This document shows, piece after piece, positions 26,373 to 34,025 of a stretch of 64,000 bases of DNA. Source of the DNA: Dyella flagellata (GTDB taxonomy: Bacteria > Pseudomonadota > Gammaproteobacteria > Xanthomonadales > Rhodanobacteraceae); contig NZ_BSOA01000003.1 of assembly GCF_030160275.1 (NCBI RefSeq), positions 248,001 to 312,000 of the forward strand. Reading direction: 5' to 3'. Under the pieces are notes generated by a model. That model saw only the letters and a program-made list of their open reading frames with translations, was not told the origin of the DNA and made no database searches. Made by a program: the position numbers and the translations under genes. Within the stretch, counting starts at the first letter, position 1. The number at the start of each line of letters is the position of its first letter.

Positions 26373-28343
26373 TTAGACCATGCGACGCGGGTGGAAATTC
26401 CGTATGGCTAATCTGAAGGAGCGCAGGGATTCAGTGGAAGGTTCAACAGTGGCGTAGCGCAGTTCGATATAGCACCTCATCAAATGGTCCAGTTCCGCAC
26501 GTTGTCGGGGCAGTGACCGGGCTGCGCGGCGAAGGAAGTGCTGCGGCCCTTCGCTGCGCCGGCGTACGACTCCTGCGTGTGCCAATTTGCGTTCCAGTGA
26601 ACGCAACGCGGCAAGCGCGGGGTCGCCTTCCGGTCGACGCCACAACGCCCACGCCAAGCCAGCTGCGGCGAACACCGCCATTGCGATCACCAGCAACCTG
26701 GTCAGCATGCCGACGTCCGCCTCGCGAATGCCGAACGGCGTCAGCAGCCCGCGCTGGCGTAGTGCGTCGAAACCAATAACGCTTTGGTTCCACCATCGGT
26801 TGACGATGTCCCAATGGTTACGTGCCGATTCCAGCAGTCCTGACTGGTACCAGGGGAGCTGGCTGCCGGCCGCACTTGCCGCACCCTGCGCGATGCGCTG
26901 CGGGCGTACCGCCGCGGTGGGGTCCACGCGTACCCAGCCGCGCCCCGCCAGCCACACTTCGCTCCAGGCATGCGCATCGGCATTGCGCACCAGCAGGTAC
27001 TGGCCCATCTGGTTCCAGAAGCCGCCCTGGAAGCCGGTGACCACCCGCGCGGGAATGCCCGCGGCGCGCATCAGCACGGTGAAGGCGGAAGCGTAGTGTT
27101 CGCAAAAACCCTGGTGTGTGTTGAACAGAAAATCGTCTACGGCGTCGCGGCCCAGCGGGGCCGGCAGCAAGGTGTAGCTGAAGCCGCCGTCATGGAACAT
27201 GGCCAAGGCGGCCCGGATGATCGCGCCGTTGTCTTGGCCATAGCGTTGGCGCCATTGCTCGGCGAGTGCATGTGTGCGTGGATCGAAACCGTCGGGCAGC
27301 TGCAGGGCTCGCAGGCGTGTGACGGGATCCAGCTTTGGCTCGAAGCGGTAGTTCACTGCGGAGCGAAGCTCGTATTCCCGCACTTCGTCGACCGCTTTGT
27401 CCGCAAAGATTTCGCCGTCCGTATACGCTTGCGATTGCGGCGGGGCATCGAGCGGCACGTCCAGCGCAGGGAGCACGCGCTGATGGGTGGGTTCCAGGCT
27501 GACGCGATAGTCGATCGCGCGATTTGCCTCGACGGGTATCCGCGTGTCGGCCGATTGATCGGACCGGTTCCAATCCCGGCCGTCGTAATCCCACATCACG
27601 AACGCACGGAAATAGCGCTGCTCCCGCGGCGGCGGTGGGCCGTCGAAACTCACGCGCATCGCAGGACTGTCATCGACCAGCAGTTGGTTGAAATCACCGG
27701 GCGACATGCGGTCGCTGAGCCCGGTTGTCCCTGAGGATGGACCGTTGGTACCCCATAGCGGCGTGCTCAAGCGCGGCACCAGCACGAATGCGGTAAGCGC
27801 CAAAGGCAGCGATGCAGCCAGAAGCCCAAGCGCAGGCAGCAACTGGCGCGGCAGGCTGGGCGAAGCTTGCGTGGGTTCGAGCGAACGCCAAGTGGTCAGC
27901 GCAGGCAGCAGGCCGAGTGCGACCACGAACGTCGCCATCATGCCTTGGCCGAACAGCAGTGCCGCCATCAGCAGGAAGCAGGCAAAGGCCGCGGCCACCC
28001 GCGCATCGCGTGGCGCTTCGGTTTCGGTGAGCTTCAACACCAGCAGGCCCGTGGCGAGCGCCGAGCCTGGTTCGCGTCCGAACACGTTGCCGTAATCGAG
28101 CGCGACGCTGCCGACCAGGATCGCCAGCATCGGAATTTTCAGCCATCCCGGCACGCGACCCGGCCGATATCTGCGCTGCCACCAGCGCAAGCCAAGTGCC
28201 ACCGATAGCGCAGCGCTCAGCCAGACTGGCAGATGTCCCGCGTGCACGGCCAATACAAAGGCTGACGTCAGGCAGAGCAGATCGAAGCTGCGCTCGGAGA
28301 TCCGCTCATGCACGGGGCGGCTTGTTTTGCGCCACCCGATCAT
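26373..28343 (-). CDS. TgpA-like membrane transglutaminase (DUF3488 + transglutaminase core)
   Basis: This 656-residue membrane protein has an N-terminal block of 6-7 helices (DUF3488, about residues 20-200), a periplasmic transglutaminase-like domain with catalytic Cys in 'HQGFCEHYASAFTVLMRAAG' and His in 'NADAHAWSEVWL' followed by 'VRVDPTAAV', and a final helix with a DUF4129-like tail. Pseudomonas TgpA is the closest well-known member and is essential there. Its start overlaps the stop of the DUF58 gene (ATGA), and moxR lies upstream, giving the conserved moxR-DUF58-tgpA cluster. Confidence 0.92.
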   Translation of the reverse strand: MIGWRKTSRPVHERISERSFDLLCLTSAFVLAVHAGHLPVWLSAALSVALGLRWWQRRYRPGRVPGWLKIPMLAILVGSVALDYGNVFGREPGSALATGLLVLKLTETEAPRDARVAAAFACFLLMAALLFGQGMMATFVVALGLLPALTTWRSLEPTQASPSLPRQLLPALGLLAASLPLALTAFVLVPRLSTPLWGTNGPSSGTTGLSDRMSPGDFNQLLVDDSPAMRVSFDGPPPPREQRYFRAFVMWDYDGRDWNRSDQSADTRIPVEANRAIDYRVSLEPTHQRVLPALDVPLDAPPQSQAYTDGEIFADKAVDEVREYELRSAVNYRFEPKLDPVTRLRALQLPDGFDPRTHALAEQWRQRYGQDNGAIIRAALAMFHDGGFSYTLLPAPLGRDAVDDFLFNTHQGFCEHYASAFTVLMRAAGIPARVVTGFQGGFWNQMGQYLLVRNADAHAWSEVWLAGRGWVRVDPTAAVRPQRIAQGAASAAGSQLPWYQSGLLESARNHWDIVNRWWNQSVIGFDALRQRGLLTPFGIREADVGMLTRLLVIAMAVFAAAGLAWALWRRPEGDPALAALRSLERKLAHAGVVRRRSEGPQHFLRRAARSLPRQRAELDHLMRCYIELRYATVEPSTESLRSFRLAIRNFHPRRMV

Positions 28344-29287
28344 GGCAGCAGCGCCAACGCGCTCATGCAGCGCGCGTAGTGAGACGGTCCGTCGCCGATG
28401 CCGATCACCTCATTGGGCAGCCACAGACTCCATTGCCGCCCTTGCGCCAAAGCTTCGCCCAGCCAGCGGGCGAGTCGTGCGATGCGCGCTTCGTTGTCCA
28501 GGCCGCGCAGGTGGCGCCAGTCGAGCCGCCATTCCTGCCGGGCTTCGGGTTGTTCGTAATCTTTCACCAGCAGGTTTTGGTGCCGTGCGCTCGCCTTCCA
28601 GGCTACGTGGCGCATGGAGTCGCCGGCGCGGTAATCGCGCAGCGAAGCCAGGTCTTCGCCGATATGCAGGCGCTGCCTGCGGTTGTCTTCAAGTGGCAGG
28701 GTCGGGCCGGGGCCGCCGATTTCCGGTCGCGGCCAGACCAGCACCGCGTAATGGGGGTTCACCCAACTCCACGCGCGAAACAGCCCCATCGGCCAGGTCG
28801 TCCAGATGCGCAGGCGTGGCACCGCCAGCCATCCGCGATGCTCGGTCGGAAGCCTGGCGGTGACGTCGGTACGGCCATTCACGTCGAAGACTTGGGTGAA
28901 CTCGGCGATATCGAGCCGCAATGCCTGGCGCAGATGCCTGGCTTCGAAATCGAAGGTGACGTCGATCGGTTCTCCAGCCGTGGCGTGGCCACCACGCACA
29001 CCGCGTATGCGCAAGCCGTTCAAGCTGCGAAACGCCACCAGCATGCTGATCGACGTGGCTGCGCCGAGCACACAGGTGAGCAGCAGTGCCGCGTTATTGG
29101 AGTAGTTGAGGCTGCCGACCAGCATCACTAGCAGCAACATGGTAAACGCCGCTCCGAAGCCGGTGGGCACGATATAGATGCGCCGCCGGTGCAGTTCGAT
29201 CGGCAGTTCTTCCTGGCGGCGATGCCGGGTCAGGGCCGGCAGGCGCCGTTCGGCCCATTGCTGCAGGCGCTGCCATTGCGCTTGCAT
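28340..29287 (-). CDS. DUF58 domain protein (MoxR-associated)
   Basis: This 315-residue protein has two membrane helices at about 37-80 ('IVPTGFGAAFTMLLLVMLVG') and a VWA-like DUF58 domain, with 'LEDNRRQRLHIGEDLASLRD' and 'YRAGDSMRHVAWKASARHQN' as the signature. The ORF is open further upstream, but 29287 (MQAQWQRL) gives the normal length and lies 11 bases after the moxR stop. It is probably the membrane-bound partner of the MoxR ATPase; the cluster's client is unknown. Confidence 0.9.
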   Translation of the reverse strand: MQAQWQRLQQWAERRLPALTRHRRQEELPIELHRRRIYIVPTGFGAAFTMLLLVMLVGSLNYSNNAALLLTCVLGAATSISMLVAFRSLNGLRIRGVRGGHATAGEPIDVTFDFEARHLRQALRLDIAEFTQVFDVNGRTDVTARLPTEHRGWLAVPRLRIWTTWPMGLFRAWSWVNPHYAVLVWPRPEIGGPGPTLPLEDNRRQRLHIGEDLASLRDYRAGDSMRHVAWKASARHQNLLVKDYEQPEARQEWRLDWRHLRGLDNEARIARLARWLGEALAQGRQWSLWLPNEVIGIGDGPSHYARCMSALALLP

Positions 29288-29298
29288 GGACGCGGCCC

Positions 29299-30240
29299 TC
29301 AGTCGACAGCGACTTCGTTCAACAACGTGCGCGCCAGGGCATCGCCACTGGCGCCGCGTGAGGCGACCAGGCGATGCGCGGCAAGCGGTACGAACAGTGC
29401 CTGCAGATCTTCCGGCAGCACGTGACCACGGTTGCTGAGCATGGCCCATGCGCGTGCCGAGGCCAGCAACGACAGGCCGGCTCGCGGCGAGAGCCCGACC
29501 CGGATGTCCGGATGACGGCGGCTCGCCGCCAGCAAGGCTTGCAGATAATCCAGCAACGCTGGACTGGCGGTGATGGCTTTTGCTTGTCGAAACAAGGCGG
29601 CAAGACTGGCGGCATCCAGCTGTGGCGTGAGCTGGGTCAGCAAGTCGCGTCGATCGCTGCCGGTGAGCAGTTCGCGTTCGGCGCTGGCGTCGGGATAGTC
29701 GAGCGAGATGCGCAACATGAAGCGATCGAGCTGCGAATCAGGCAATGGGAAGGTGCCGGCGAGGTCCAGCGGATTCTGCGTGGCTACCACGAAGAACGGA
29801 TCGGGCAGGGTATGCGTCTGGCCATCTACGGTGACCTGCCGCTCAGCCATCGCTTCCAGCAAGGCGCTCTGGGTTTTTGGCGTGGCGCGGTTGATTTCGT
29901 CGGCCAGCAGCAAGCCGGCAAAGATCGGTCCGGGATGGAAGCGGAACTGGCCCGTCTCGCGCTCATACATGCTGACCCCGATAATGTCCGACGGCAGCAG
30001 ATCGCTGGTGAACTGCACGCGCTGGAACTCCAGCGCAAAGCTTGCCGCCAGCGCATGCGCCAAGGTGGTCTTGCCGACGCCGGGTACGTCTTCCAGCAAC
30101 AGATGGCCGCCGGCGATCAGACAGGTGAATGCCAGTTTGACCTGGCGCGCCTTGCCGAGCAGCACTTTGTTGACCTGGGCGATGGCGGCGTAAAGGCGCT
30201 TTTGCAGGTTTTCATCACGAAGCGGGGTGATCGCTGACAT
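29299..30240 (-). CDS. MoxR-family AAA+ ATPase
   Basis: This cytoplasmic AAA+ chaperone-like ATPase of the MoxR group has 313 residues: Walker A 'LLEDVPGVGKTTLAHALA', Walker B 'LLADEINRATPKTQSALLEA', sensor 1 'FVVATQNPLDLAGTFPLPD' and a C-terminal lid. MoxR ATPases act with VWA proteins to remodel or activate complexes. Here the partners DUF58 and the transglutaminase follow. Its ATG (30240-30238) shares the tetranucleotide CATG with the first possible ATG of the divergent gene. Confidence 0.92.
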   Translation of the reverse strand: MSAITPLRDENLQKRLYAAIAQVNKVLLGKARQVKLAFTCLIAGGHLLLEDVPGVGKTTLAHALAASFALEFQRVQFTSDLLPSDIIGVSMYERETGQFRFHPGPIFAGLLLADEINRATPKTQSALLEAMAERQVTVDGQTHTLPDPFFVVATQNPLDLAGTFPLPDSQLDRFMLRISLDYPDASAERELLTGSDRRDLLTQLTPQLDAASLAALFRQAKAITASPALLDYLQALLAASRRHPDIRVGLSPRAGLSLLASARAWAMLSNRGHVLPEDLQALFVPLAAHRLVASRGASGDALARTLLNEVAVD

Positions 30241-31858
30241 GGGTTTGCGCAAACCGGGGACAAATGGGGTGGGCGACGCCAGTGTAGTCGCCGGCATCGC
30301 GCGCTGGCGAGCGGCTTTCGTCACAGTGTTTGTTGGCCTGACCCTGTTGAAGCTGCTGCTGGTCTCGACCCTCCAGCCGTTCGGCGATGAAGCGTTCTAC
30401 TGGCAGGAAAGCCGTCACCCAGCCTGGGGCTACAGCGACCTGCCGCCGCTGACGGCCTGGCTGATTCGCCTGGGCGAAAGCGTGGCGGGGCATGGACTTT
30501 GGGGCATGCGCTGGCCGTTCCTGTTGTTGGGAAGCGCACTGCCTTGGCTGCTCGTGGGGTTTGGCCGCCGCGCATTCGATGCGCGTACCGGTTGGCAGGC
30601 AGGCCTGTTGTGCTTGTGTTTGCCGCTGGCCGGCAGTTTGGGGGTGATGTCGATGCCCGACGTGCCGCTCACCGTGGCTGGTACGGCAGCCATGTTCGCG
30701 CTGCTGCGCGCGATGGACCGCGACCATCTGGCTGATTGGTTGCTGCTCGGTGTCGCACTCGCGTTCTGCTGGATGAGCCACTATCGCGCTGCAATGTATA
30801 TGCTGGCCGGCTTGCTGCTCTGTCTGCTGACACCGCGGGGGCGTGCGCAATGGCGGCGGCCGGGCTTTTGGCTGGCCATGGCCGTGGCGGCGCTGGGGCT
30901 GGTGCCCTTGCTGATTTCCAACTGGCAGCAGCACGGCGCGGGCATCAGCTTTCAGCTGATCGAACGCAACCCGTGGCGCTTTCATGCCGATGCACTGGTG
31001 CAGCCGTTGGAACAGGCGGTGACTTGTACGCCGCTGTTGTATGTGTGTCTGCTGTGGGCTGCCTGGCAGTGCTGGCGCCGGCGTGCTGAAGGCGGGCCGT
31101 GGGATCTCATTGCACTGATGTCGCTTAGCTTCATCGTGGTCTATTTTGTGGCGGGGTTGTTTGCCGACAACGAACGCTTTCGGGTGCATTGGCCGCTGCC
31201 GGGCTATTTGCCTTTGCTCGCCGCTTTGCCAGTTTTGCTGCCTAGGACAGCCGGCGCTGGCTGGTGGCGCATAACGACGGCGTGCGGGGCCGGGTTGGCA
31301 TTGTTGGCGCAGGTGGCAGGGCTGGTTTATCTGGCAATGGCCGCGTATCCGGCTACGGCGCAGTCGCTGGGCGGGGCGCGTATCGTGCCGACCGCCTTCG
31401 TCGGGTGGCAGGAAAGCGCCGATATCGCAAAAACACAACTTGCCACCCAGCCGGCGCTGCTGGTGGCGGACAACTTCATGATGGCCGCGGAACTCGACTT
31501 CCAGTTCGACGGCAAGCGCGAGATCTACACGCTAGACAACCCCCTCAACGTGAAATACGGGCGCGCGCCGCAGGTGGCGATATGGGGACTGGATGAGGCC
31601 GCCTTGCGCCACAGGCATCCTGGCGCACCGGTTTTATTGGTAGTTGACGAGTTTGCCGCACGCGGAAGCGAGCGTGCGGCATGGCTGGGGTCGCTATGCG
31701 CGCGAATCGACAAGCTGCAGGCGGTGCAGCGCTTTAGTCTGTTCGAGGGGCGCAAGAGCATCGCGTTTTATCGTGGGCAGGTGGCGCCTGCCGTGCGGGA
31801 AAGCCGTGTGGAGGATTGCGTCGCCTGGCGCGATTACATCAATACCTTGGACTTGTAG
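30239..31858 (+). CDS. Glycosyltransferase family 39 (ArnT/PMT-like) membrane protein
   Basis: This polytopic protein of about 539 residues uses a polyprenyl-phosphate sugar to modify lipid A or proteins in the periplasm. The first periplasmic loop has the acidic catalytic motif 'GDEAFYWQESRHPAWGYSD', and 10 or more hydrophobic helices follow. The start is uncertain: ATG 30239 collides with the moxR start, and an in-frame GTG at 30269 has GGGGA about 9 bases upstream and may be the real one. It ends before a REP-like palindrome and converges with maf. A role in lipid A aminoarabinose transfer is only possible, not shown. Confidence 0.85.
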   Translation: MGLRKPGTNGVGDASVVAGIARWRAAFVTVFVGLTLLKLLLVSTLQPFGDEAFYWQESRHPAWGYSDLPPLTAWLIRLGESVAGHGLWGMRWPFLLLGSALPWLLVGFGRRAFDARTGWQAGLLCLCLPLAGSLGVMSMPDVPLTVAGTAAMFALLRAMDRDHLADWLLLGVALAFCWMSHYRAAMYMLAGLLLCLLTPRGRAQWRRPGFWLAMAVAALGLVPLLISNWQQHGAGISFQLIERNPWRFHADALVQPLEQAVTCTPLLYVCLLWAAWQCWRRRAEGGPWDLIALMSLSFIVVYFVAGLFADNERFRVHWPLPGYLPLLAALPVLLPRTAGAGWWRITTACGAGLALLAQVAGLVYLAMAAYPATAQSLGGARIVPTAFVGWQESADIAKTQLATQPALLVADNFMMAAELDFQFDGKREIYTLDNPLNVKYGRAPQVAIWGLDEAALRHRHPGAPVLLVVDEFAARGSERAAWLGSLCARIDKLQAVQRFSLFEGRKSIAFYRGQVAPAVRESRVEDCVAWRDYINTLDL

Positions 31859-31861
31859 GTG

Positions 31862-31935
31862 CGTAGGCTGGGATGACAATCCCAGCGTCGCGATGTGTGG
31901 ACATGGCAATGCTGGGATTGTCATCCCAGCCTACG
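31862..31935. repeat. REP-like double palindrome, copy 2
   Basis: Arms of 25 bases (31862-31886 and 31911-31935) are perfectly complementary, and each arm contains its own palindrome around TGTC/GACA. It sits between the convergent glycosyltransferase and maf genes, where it may act as a bidirectional terminator or mRNA end protector. Confidence 0.88.
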
Positions 31936-31937
31936 TA

Positions 31938-32525
31938 TTACGGCAGGCTGAGTCCTGCCTCGCGTAGCAAGCTCGCCAGCGCAATCAACGGCAAGCCGAT
32001 CAGTGCAGTGGGGTCCTCGTTTTCGATGCGCTCGAACAGGCTGATGCCGAGACCTTCGCACTTGAAACTGCCGGCGCAATCCAATGGCTGCTCGTGCGCA
32101 ATATAGCGGCTGATTTCTTCCGGCCCGAGCTGACGGAAATGCACGCGTGTGAGATCCAGATGGGTGCGGCGTTGCCCGCTGGCGGTATCGAACACACACA
32201 CGGCAGTGTGAAAGCAGACTGCCCGGCCCGAGCAGACACGCAACTGCTCGTGGGCTCGTTCCATGCTGCCGGGCTTTTCCAGCAGCCAGCCGTCGAGTTC
32301 GGCGACCTGGTCCGAACCGATCACCAGCGCGTTGGCCAGGCCTGCGCCTGCGTCGATAGCCTTGGTCGTGGCCAGCCGCATGGCGCGAGCGGCTGGCGTC
32401 TCGCCGACCAGTTCGGTTTCGACGGTGCCGGGCGCGCACTGCTCGAAGTCCAGGCCGAGCCGCCCCAGCAGTTCAGCGCGGTAACGAGAGGTGGAGCCGA
32501 GCACCAGCCGTCGCTGGGAACTCAC
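31938..32525 (-). CDS. yceF: Maf-family nucleotide pyrophosphatase (YceF-like)
   Basis: This house-cleaning nucleotide pyrophosphatase has 195 residues. 'LVLGSTSRYRAELLGRLGL' is the Maf N-terminal signature, 'VIGSDQVAELDGWLLEKPG' holds the catalytic Asp and Lys, and 'CEGLGISLFERIENEDPTAL' is typical of the YceF subgroup (m7GTP pyrophosphatase). The start is GTG at 32525, in a GTGA overlap with the upstream gene's stop; there is no usable ATG. In E. coli yceF is also the divergent neighbour of yceD-rpmF, which supports the subgroup call. Confidence 0.9.
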   Translation of the reverse strand: MSSQRRLVLGSTSRYRAELLGRLGLDFEQCAPGTVETELVGETPAARAMRLATTKAIDAGAGLANALVIGSDQVAELDGWLLEKPGSMERAHEQLRVCSGRAVCFHTAVCVFDTASGQRRTHLDLTRVHFRQLGPEEISRYIAHEQPLDCAGSFKCEGLGISLFERIENEDPTALIGLPLIALASLLREAGLSLP

Positions 32526-32974
32526 AAGTTTGAATCCTGGCGAATATGCTCGCGCATGGCCGTGTCCAGCTCGTCCTGCGCCTCGCCCAGGGCCTGTAGC
32601 AAGGGCTGCAGCCGGTCGCGGGTCTGGTCCATGGAGCGGGCGGCGGCGTCCAGCTCTTGCTGGCTGGCGGTGGGTGCGTGGTCGCGGATCCAGATGCGCT
32701 GCTGCAGCAGGGCGCGCAAGCCGGCATCCACGGCCTGGGATGCCTCCTGCTCGCCGGCTGCCGGCAGGTCCGGATTGATCGACATGACGGCATGGGCCTG
32801 CTTGAGCTTGGCGCGGCAGGACTTGAGGTCGGCCTCGACCCGGTCGGCCAGCTCCAGCAGGCGGCGCAGGCTGGCATTGCGGCGGCTCAGCCGGCGCAAC
32901 ACCAGGGCGCCGGCGATCGCGATGGCCAGCAGAACCAGCAGGGTGGCCAGGCCGAGCGTGAGGGGAGTGTCCAA
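32522..32974 (-). CDS. Hypothetical membrane-anchored coiled-coil protein
   Basis: This 150-residue protein has one N-terminal transmembrane helix (about 7-29), a basic patch 'RRLSRRNASLRR' and a long predicted coiled coil rich in Ala, Gln, Arg and Glu. It could be described as a small inner membrane protein with a cytoplasmic coiled coil. I do not recognise a family. It is translationally coupled to maf/yceF (GTGA overlap) and divergent from the yceD promoter 97 bases away. Confidence 0.75.
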   Translation of the reverse strand: MDTPLTLGLATLLVLLAIAIAGALVLRRLSRRNASLRRLLELADRVEADLKSCRAKLKQAHAVMSINPDLPAAGEQEASQAVDAGLRALLQQRIWIRDHAPTASQQELDAAARSMDQTRDRLQPLLQALGEAQDELDTAMREHIRQDSNL

Positions 32975-33070
32975 GGAGAAGTCGGCAGGGGCTTAAGATG
33001 GGCCCCAGTCTGCCGCAGACGCCCGGCTCAGGCAAAGCCAGCCGGCCGGGTGATGTGAGCTGCAGCGCGG

Positions 33071-33099
33071 TTGACTTAACCTCCCGGGAAACTTACTAT
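33071..33099 (+). promoter_or_regulatory. Sigma70 promoter of the yceD-rpmF-fab region
   Basis: TTGACT (33071-33076) and TACTAT (33094-33099) are separated by exactly 17 bases. The predicted start of transcription is only about 3 bases before the yceD ATG (33109), so the mRNA may be nearly leaderless. Confidence 0.7.
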
Positions 33100-33106
33100 T
33101 TCCCGG
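33084..33106. promoter_or_regulatory. Perfect dyad over the -10 box of the yceD promoter
   Basis: CCGGGAAA (33084-33091) and TTTCCCGG (33099-33106) are perfect inverted arms with a 7-base spacer that holds most of the -10 hexamer. A bound regulator would block RNA polymerase. The regulator is unknown. Confidence 0.5.
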
Positions 33107-33108
33107 TT

Positions 33109-33627
33109 ATGTCCGCGACACTGCCAGAGTCCGTGGACGCTTGGCGCATGGTTTCCGCGCGGCGTTCGTTCCAGGGGTCACTGCCCATCGCCGCAATGCC
33201 TCGCCTCTGCGAGGCACTGGCGGATGACGCAGGTTTGGCCCAGTACCAGCTCGACTTCGGTCGGGACGAGTTCGGCACCGCCTACGTCGAAGTTCGCGTC
33301 CAGGCGCCCTTGTGGCTGGTCTGCCAGCGCACGCTCGAACCGTTCGTCATGCCTGTGACGGTGGATAGCCGTTTGGGCCTGATCCGTTCCGAGCGCGAGG
33401 AAGCCGCGCTTCTAGCCGGGTTCGAGCCCCTGCTGGTCGCCGAGGATGACAAGCTGAACCCGATCGATGTGATCGAGGACGAACTGTTGTTGGCGTTGCC
33501 GCTGGTGCCGGTCAATCCGGACAGCGCGATGCCCGAAGAAGTCACACGCCCACCGGCGGAAGCGATTCCTGCCGAGGAGCGTCCCGATAACCCGTTCGCG
33601 GTATTGCGCGAACTCAAGAAGAAATGA
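33109..33627 (+). CDS. yceD: YceD/DUF177 family protein
   Basis: This 172-residue cytoplasmic protein of the DUF177 family is linked to 23S rRNA accumulation in plants and bacteria. The central '[14 protein letters not shown]' holds the Cys region of the family, and '[20 protein letters not shown]' is the conserved segment. The start at 33109 follows a strong promoter almost directly; upstream in-frame ATGs lie before that promoter. rpmF follows after 19 bases, the near-universal yceD-rpmF pair. Confidence 0.93.
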   Translation: MSATLPESVDAWRMVSARRSFQGSLPIAAMPRLCEALADDAGLAQYQLDFGRDEFGTAYVEVRVQAPLWLVCQRTLEPFVMPVTVDSRLGLIRSEREEAALLAGFEPLLVAEDDKLNPIDVIEDELLLALPLVPVNPDSAMPEEVTRPPAEAIPAEERPDNPFAVLRELKKK

Positions 33628-33646
33628 TTTAGCTGGAGAAACCATC

Positions 33647-33841
33647 ATGGCCGTTCAAAAGAGCCGCAAGACCCCGTCCACCCGCGGCATGCGTCGCTCG
33701 CACGACAAGCTCAGCACCGTGCAGCTGGCCACCGATCCGACCAGCGGCGAAGTGCATCGTCGTCACCATGTGACGGCCGATGGCTACTACCGCGGCAAGA
33801 AGGTGATCGACACCAACGTTGCGGTGACGGACGAAGACTGA
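33647..33841 (+). CDS. rpmF: 50S ribosomal protein L32
   Basis: This 64-residue ribosomal protein begins '[20 protein letters not shown]', with the conserved Arg/His-rich body. The Cys4 zinc motif found in some L32 proteins is absent, as in many proteobacteria. GGAG lies upstream. It is followed by a strong hairpin and then fabH; plsX, often between rpmF and fabH, is missing. Confidence 0.97.
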   Translation: MAVQKSRKTPSTRGMRRSHDKLSTVQLATDPTSGEVHRRHHVTADGYYRGKKVIDTNVAVTDED

Positions 33842-33868
33842 GCCATCCAAACCCGACGGTTTCGTTCA

Positions 33869-33896
33869 CAAAGCGGCGCGGTGACGCGCCGCTTTG
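33869..33896 (+). terminator. Strong GC hairpin after rpmF, partial terminator or attenuator
   Basis: AAAGCGGCGCG (33870-33880) pairs with CGCGCCGCTTT (33885-33895) around GTGA. No T run follows beyond the stem, so it may attenuate, or protect the rpmF mRNA end, rather than fully terminate. Confidence 0.6.
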
Positions 33897-33940
33897 CGTT
33901 GTGCGCGGCTTTAGCAGCGCCTATTGAACCAGCACTCACG

Positions 33941-33955
33941 GCAACGTAACGTTGC
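33941..33955. promoter_or_regulatory. Palindrome upstream of fabH
   Basis: GCAACGTAACGTTGC is a perfect 7-base dyad with a 1-base centre, 70 bases before the fabH ATG. A weak TTGAAC-N17-TAACGT promoter would overlap it. Possible operator; no regulator is assigned. Confidence 0.35.
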
Positions 33956-34025
33956 GGTCTTGGTGTTTTAAAGTCACCCGCCGGGCGGATGGCATCAGGC
34001 ACCTTCGTCCGCTGATGGATAATCC

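Noticed and set aside
31938-33035. 365-codon ORF that would fuse extra sequence to Maf
   Set aside because: The N-terminal part is out of frame with the membrane coiled-coil gene at 32522-32974; Maf homology begins at the GTG at 32525.
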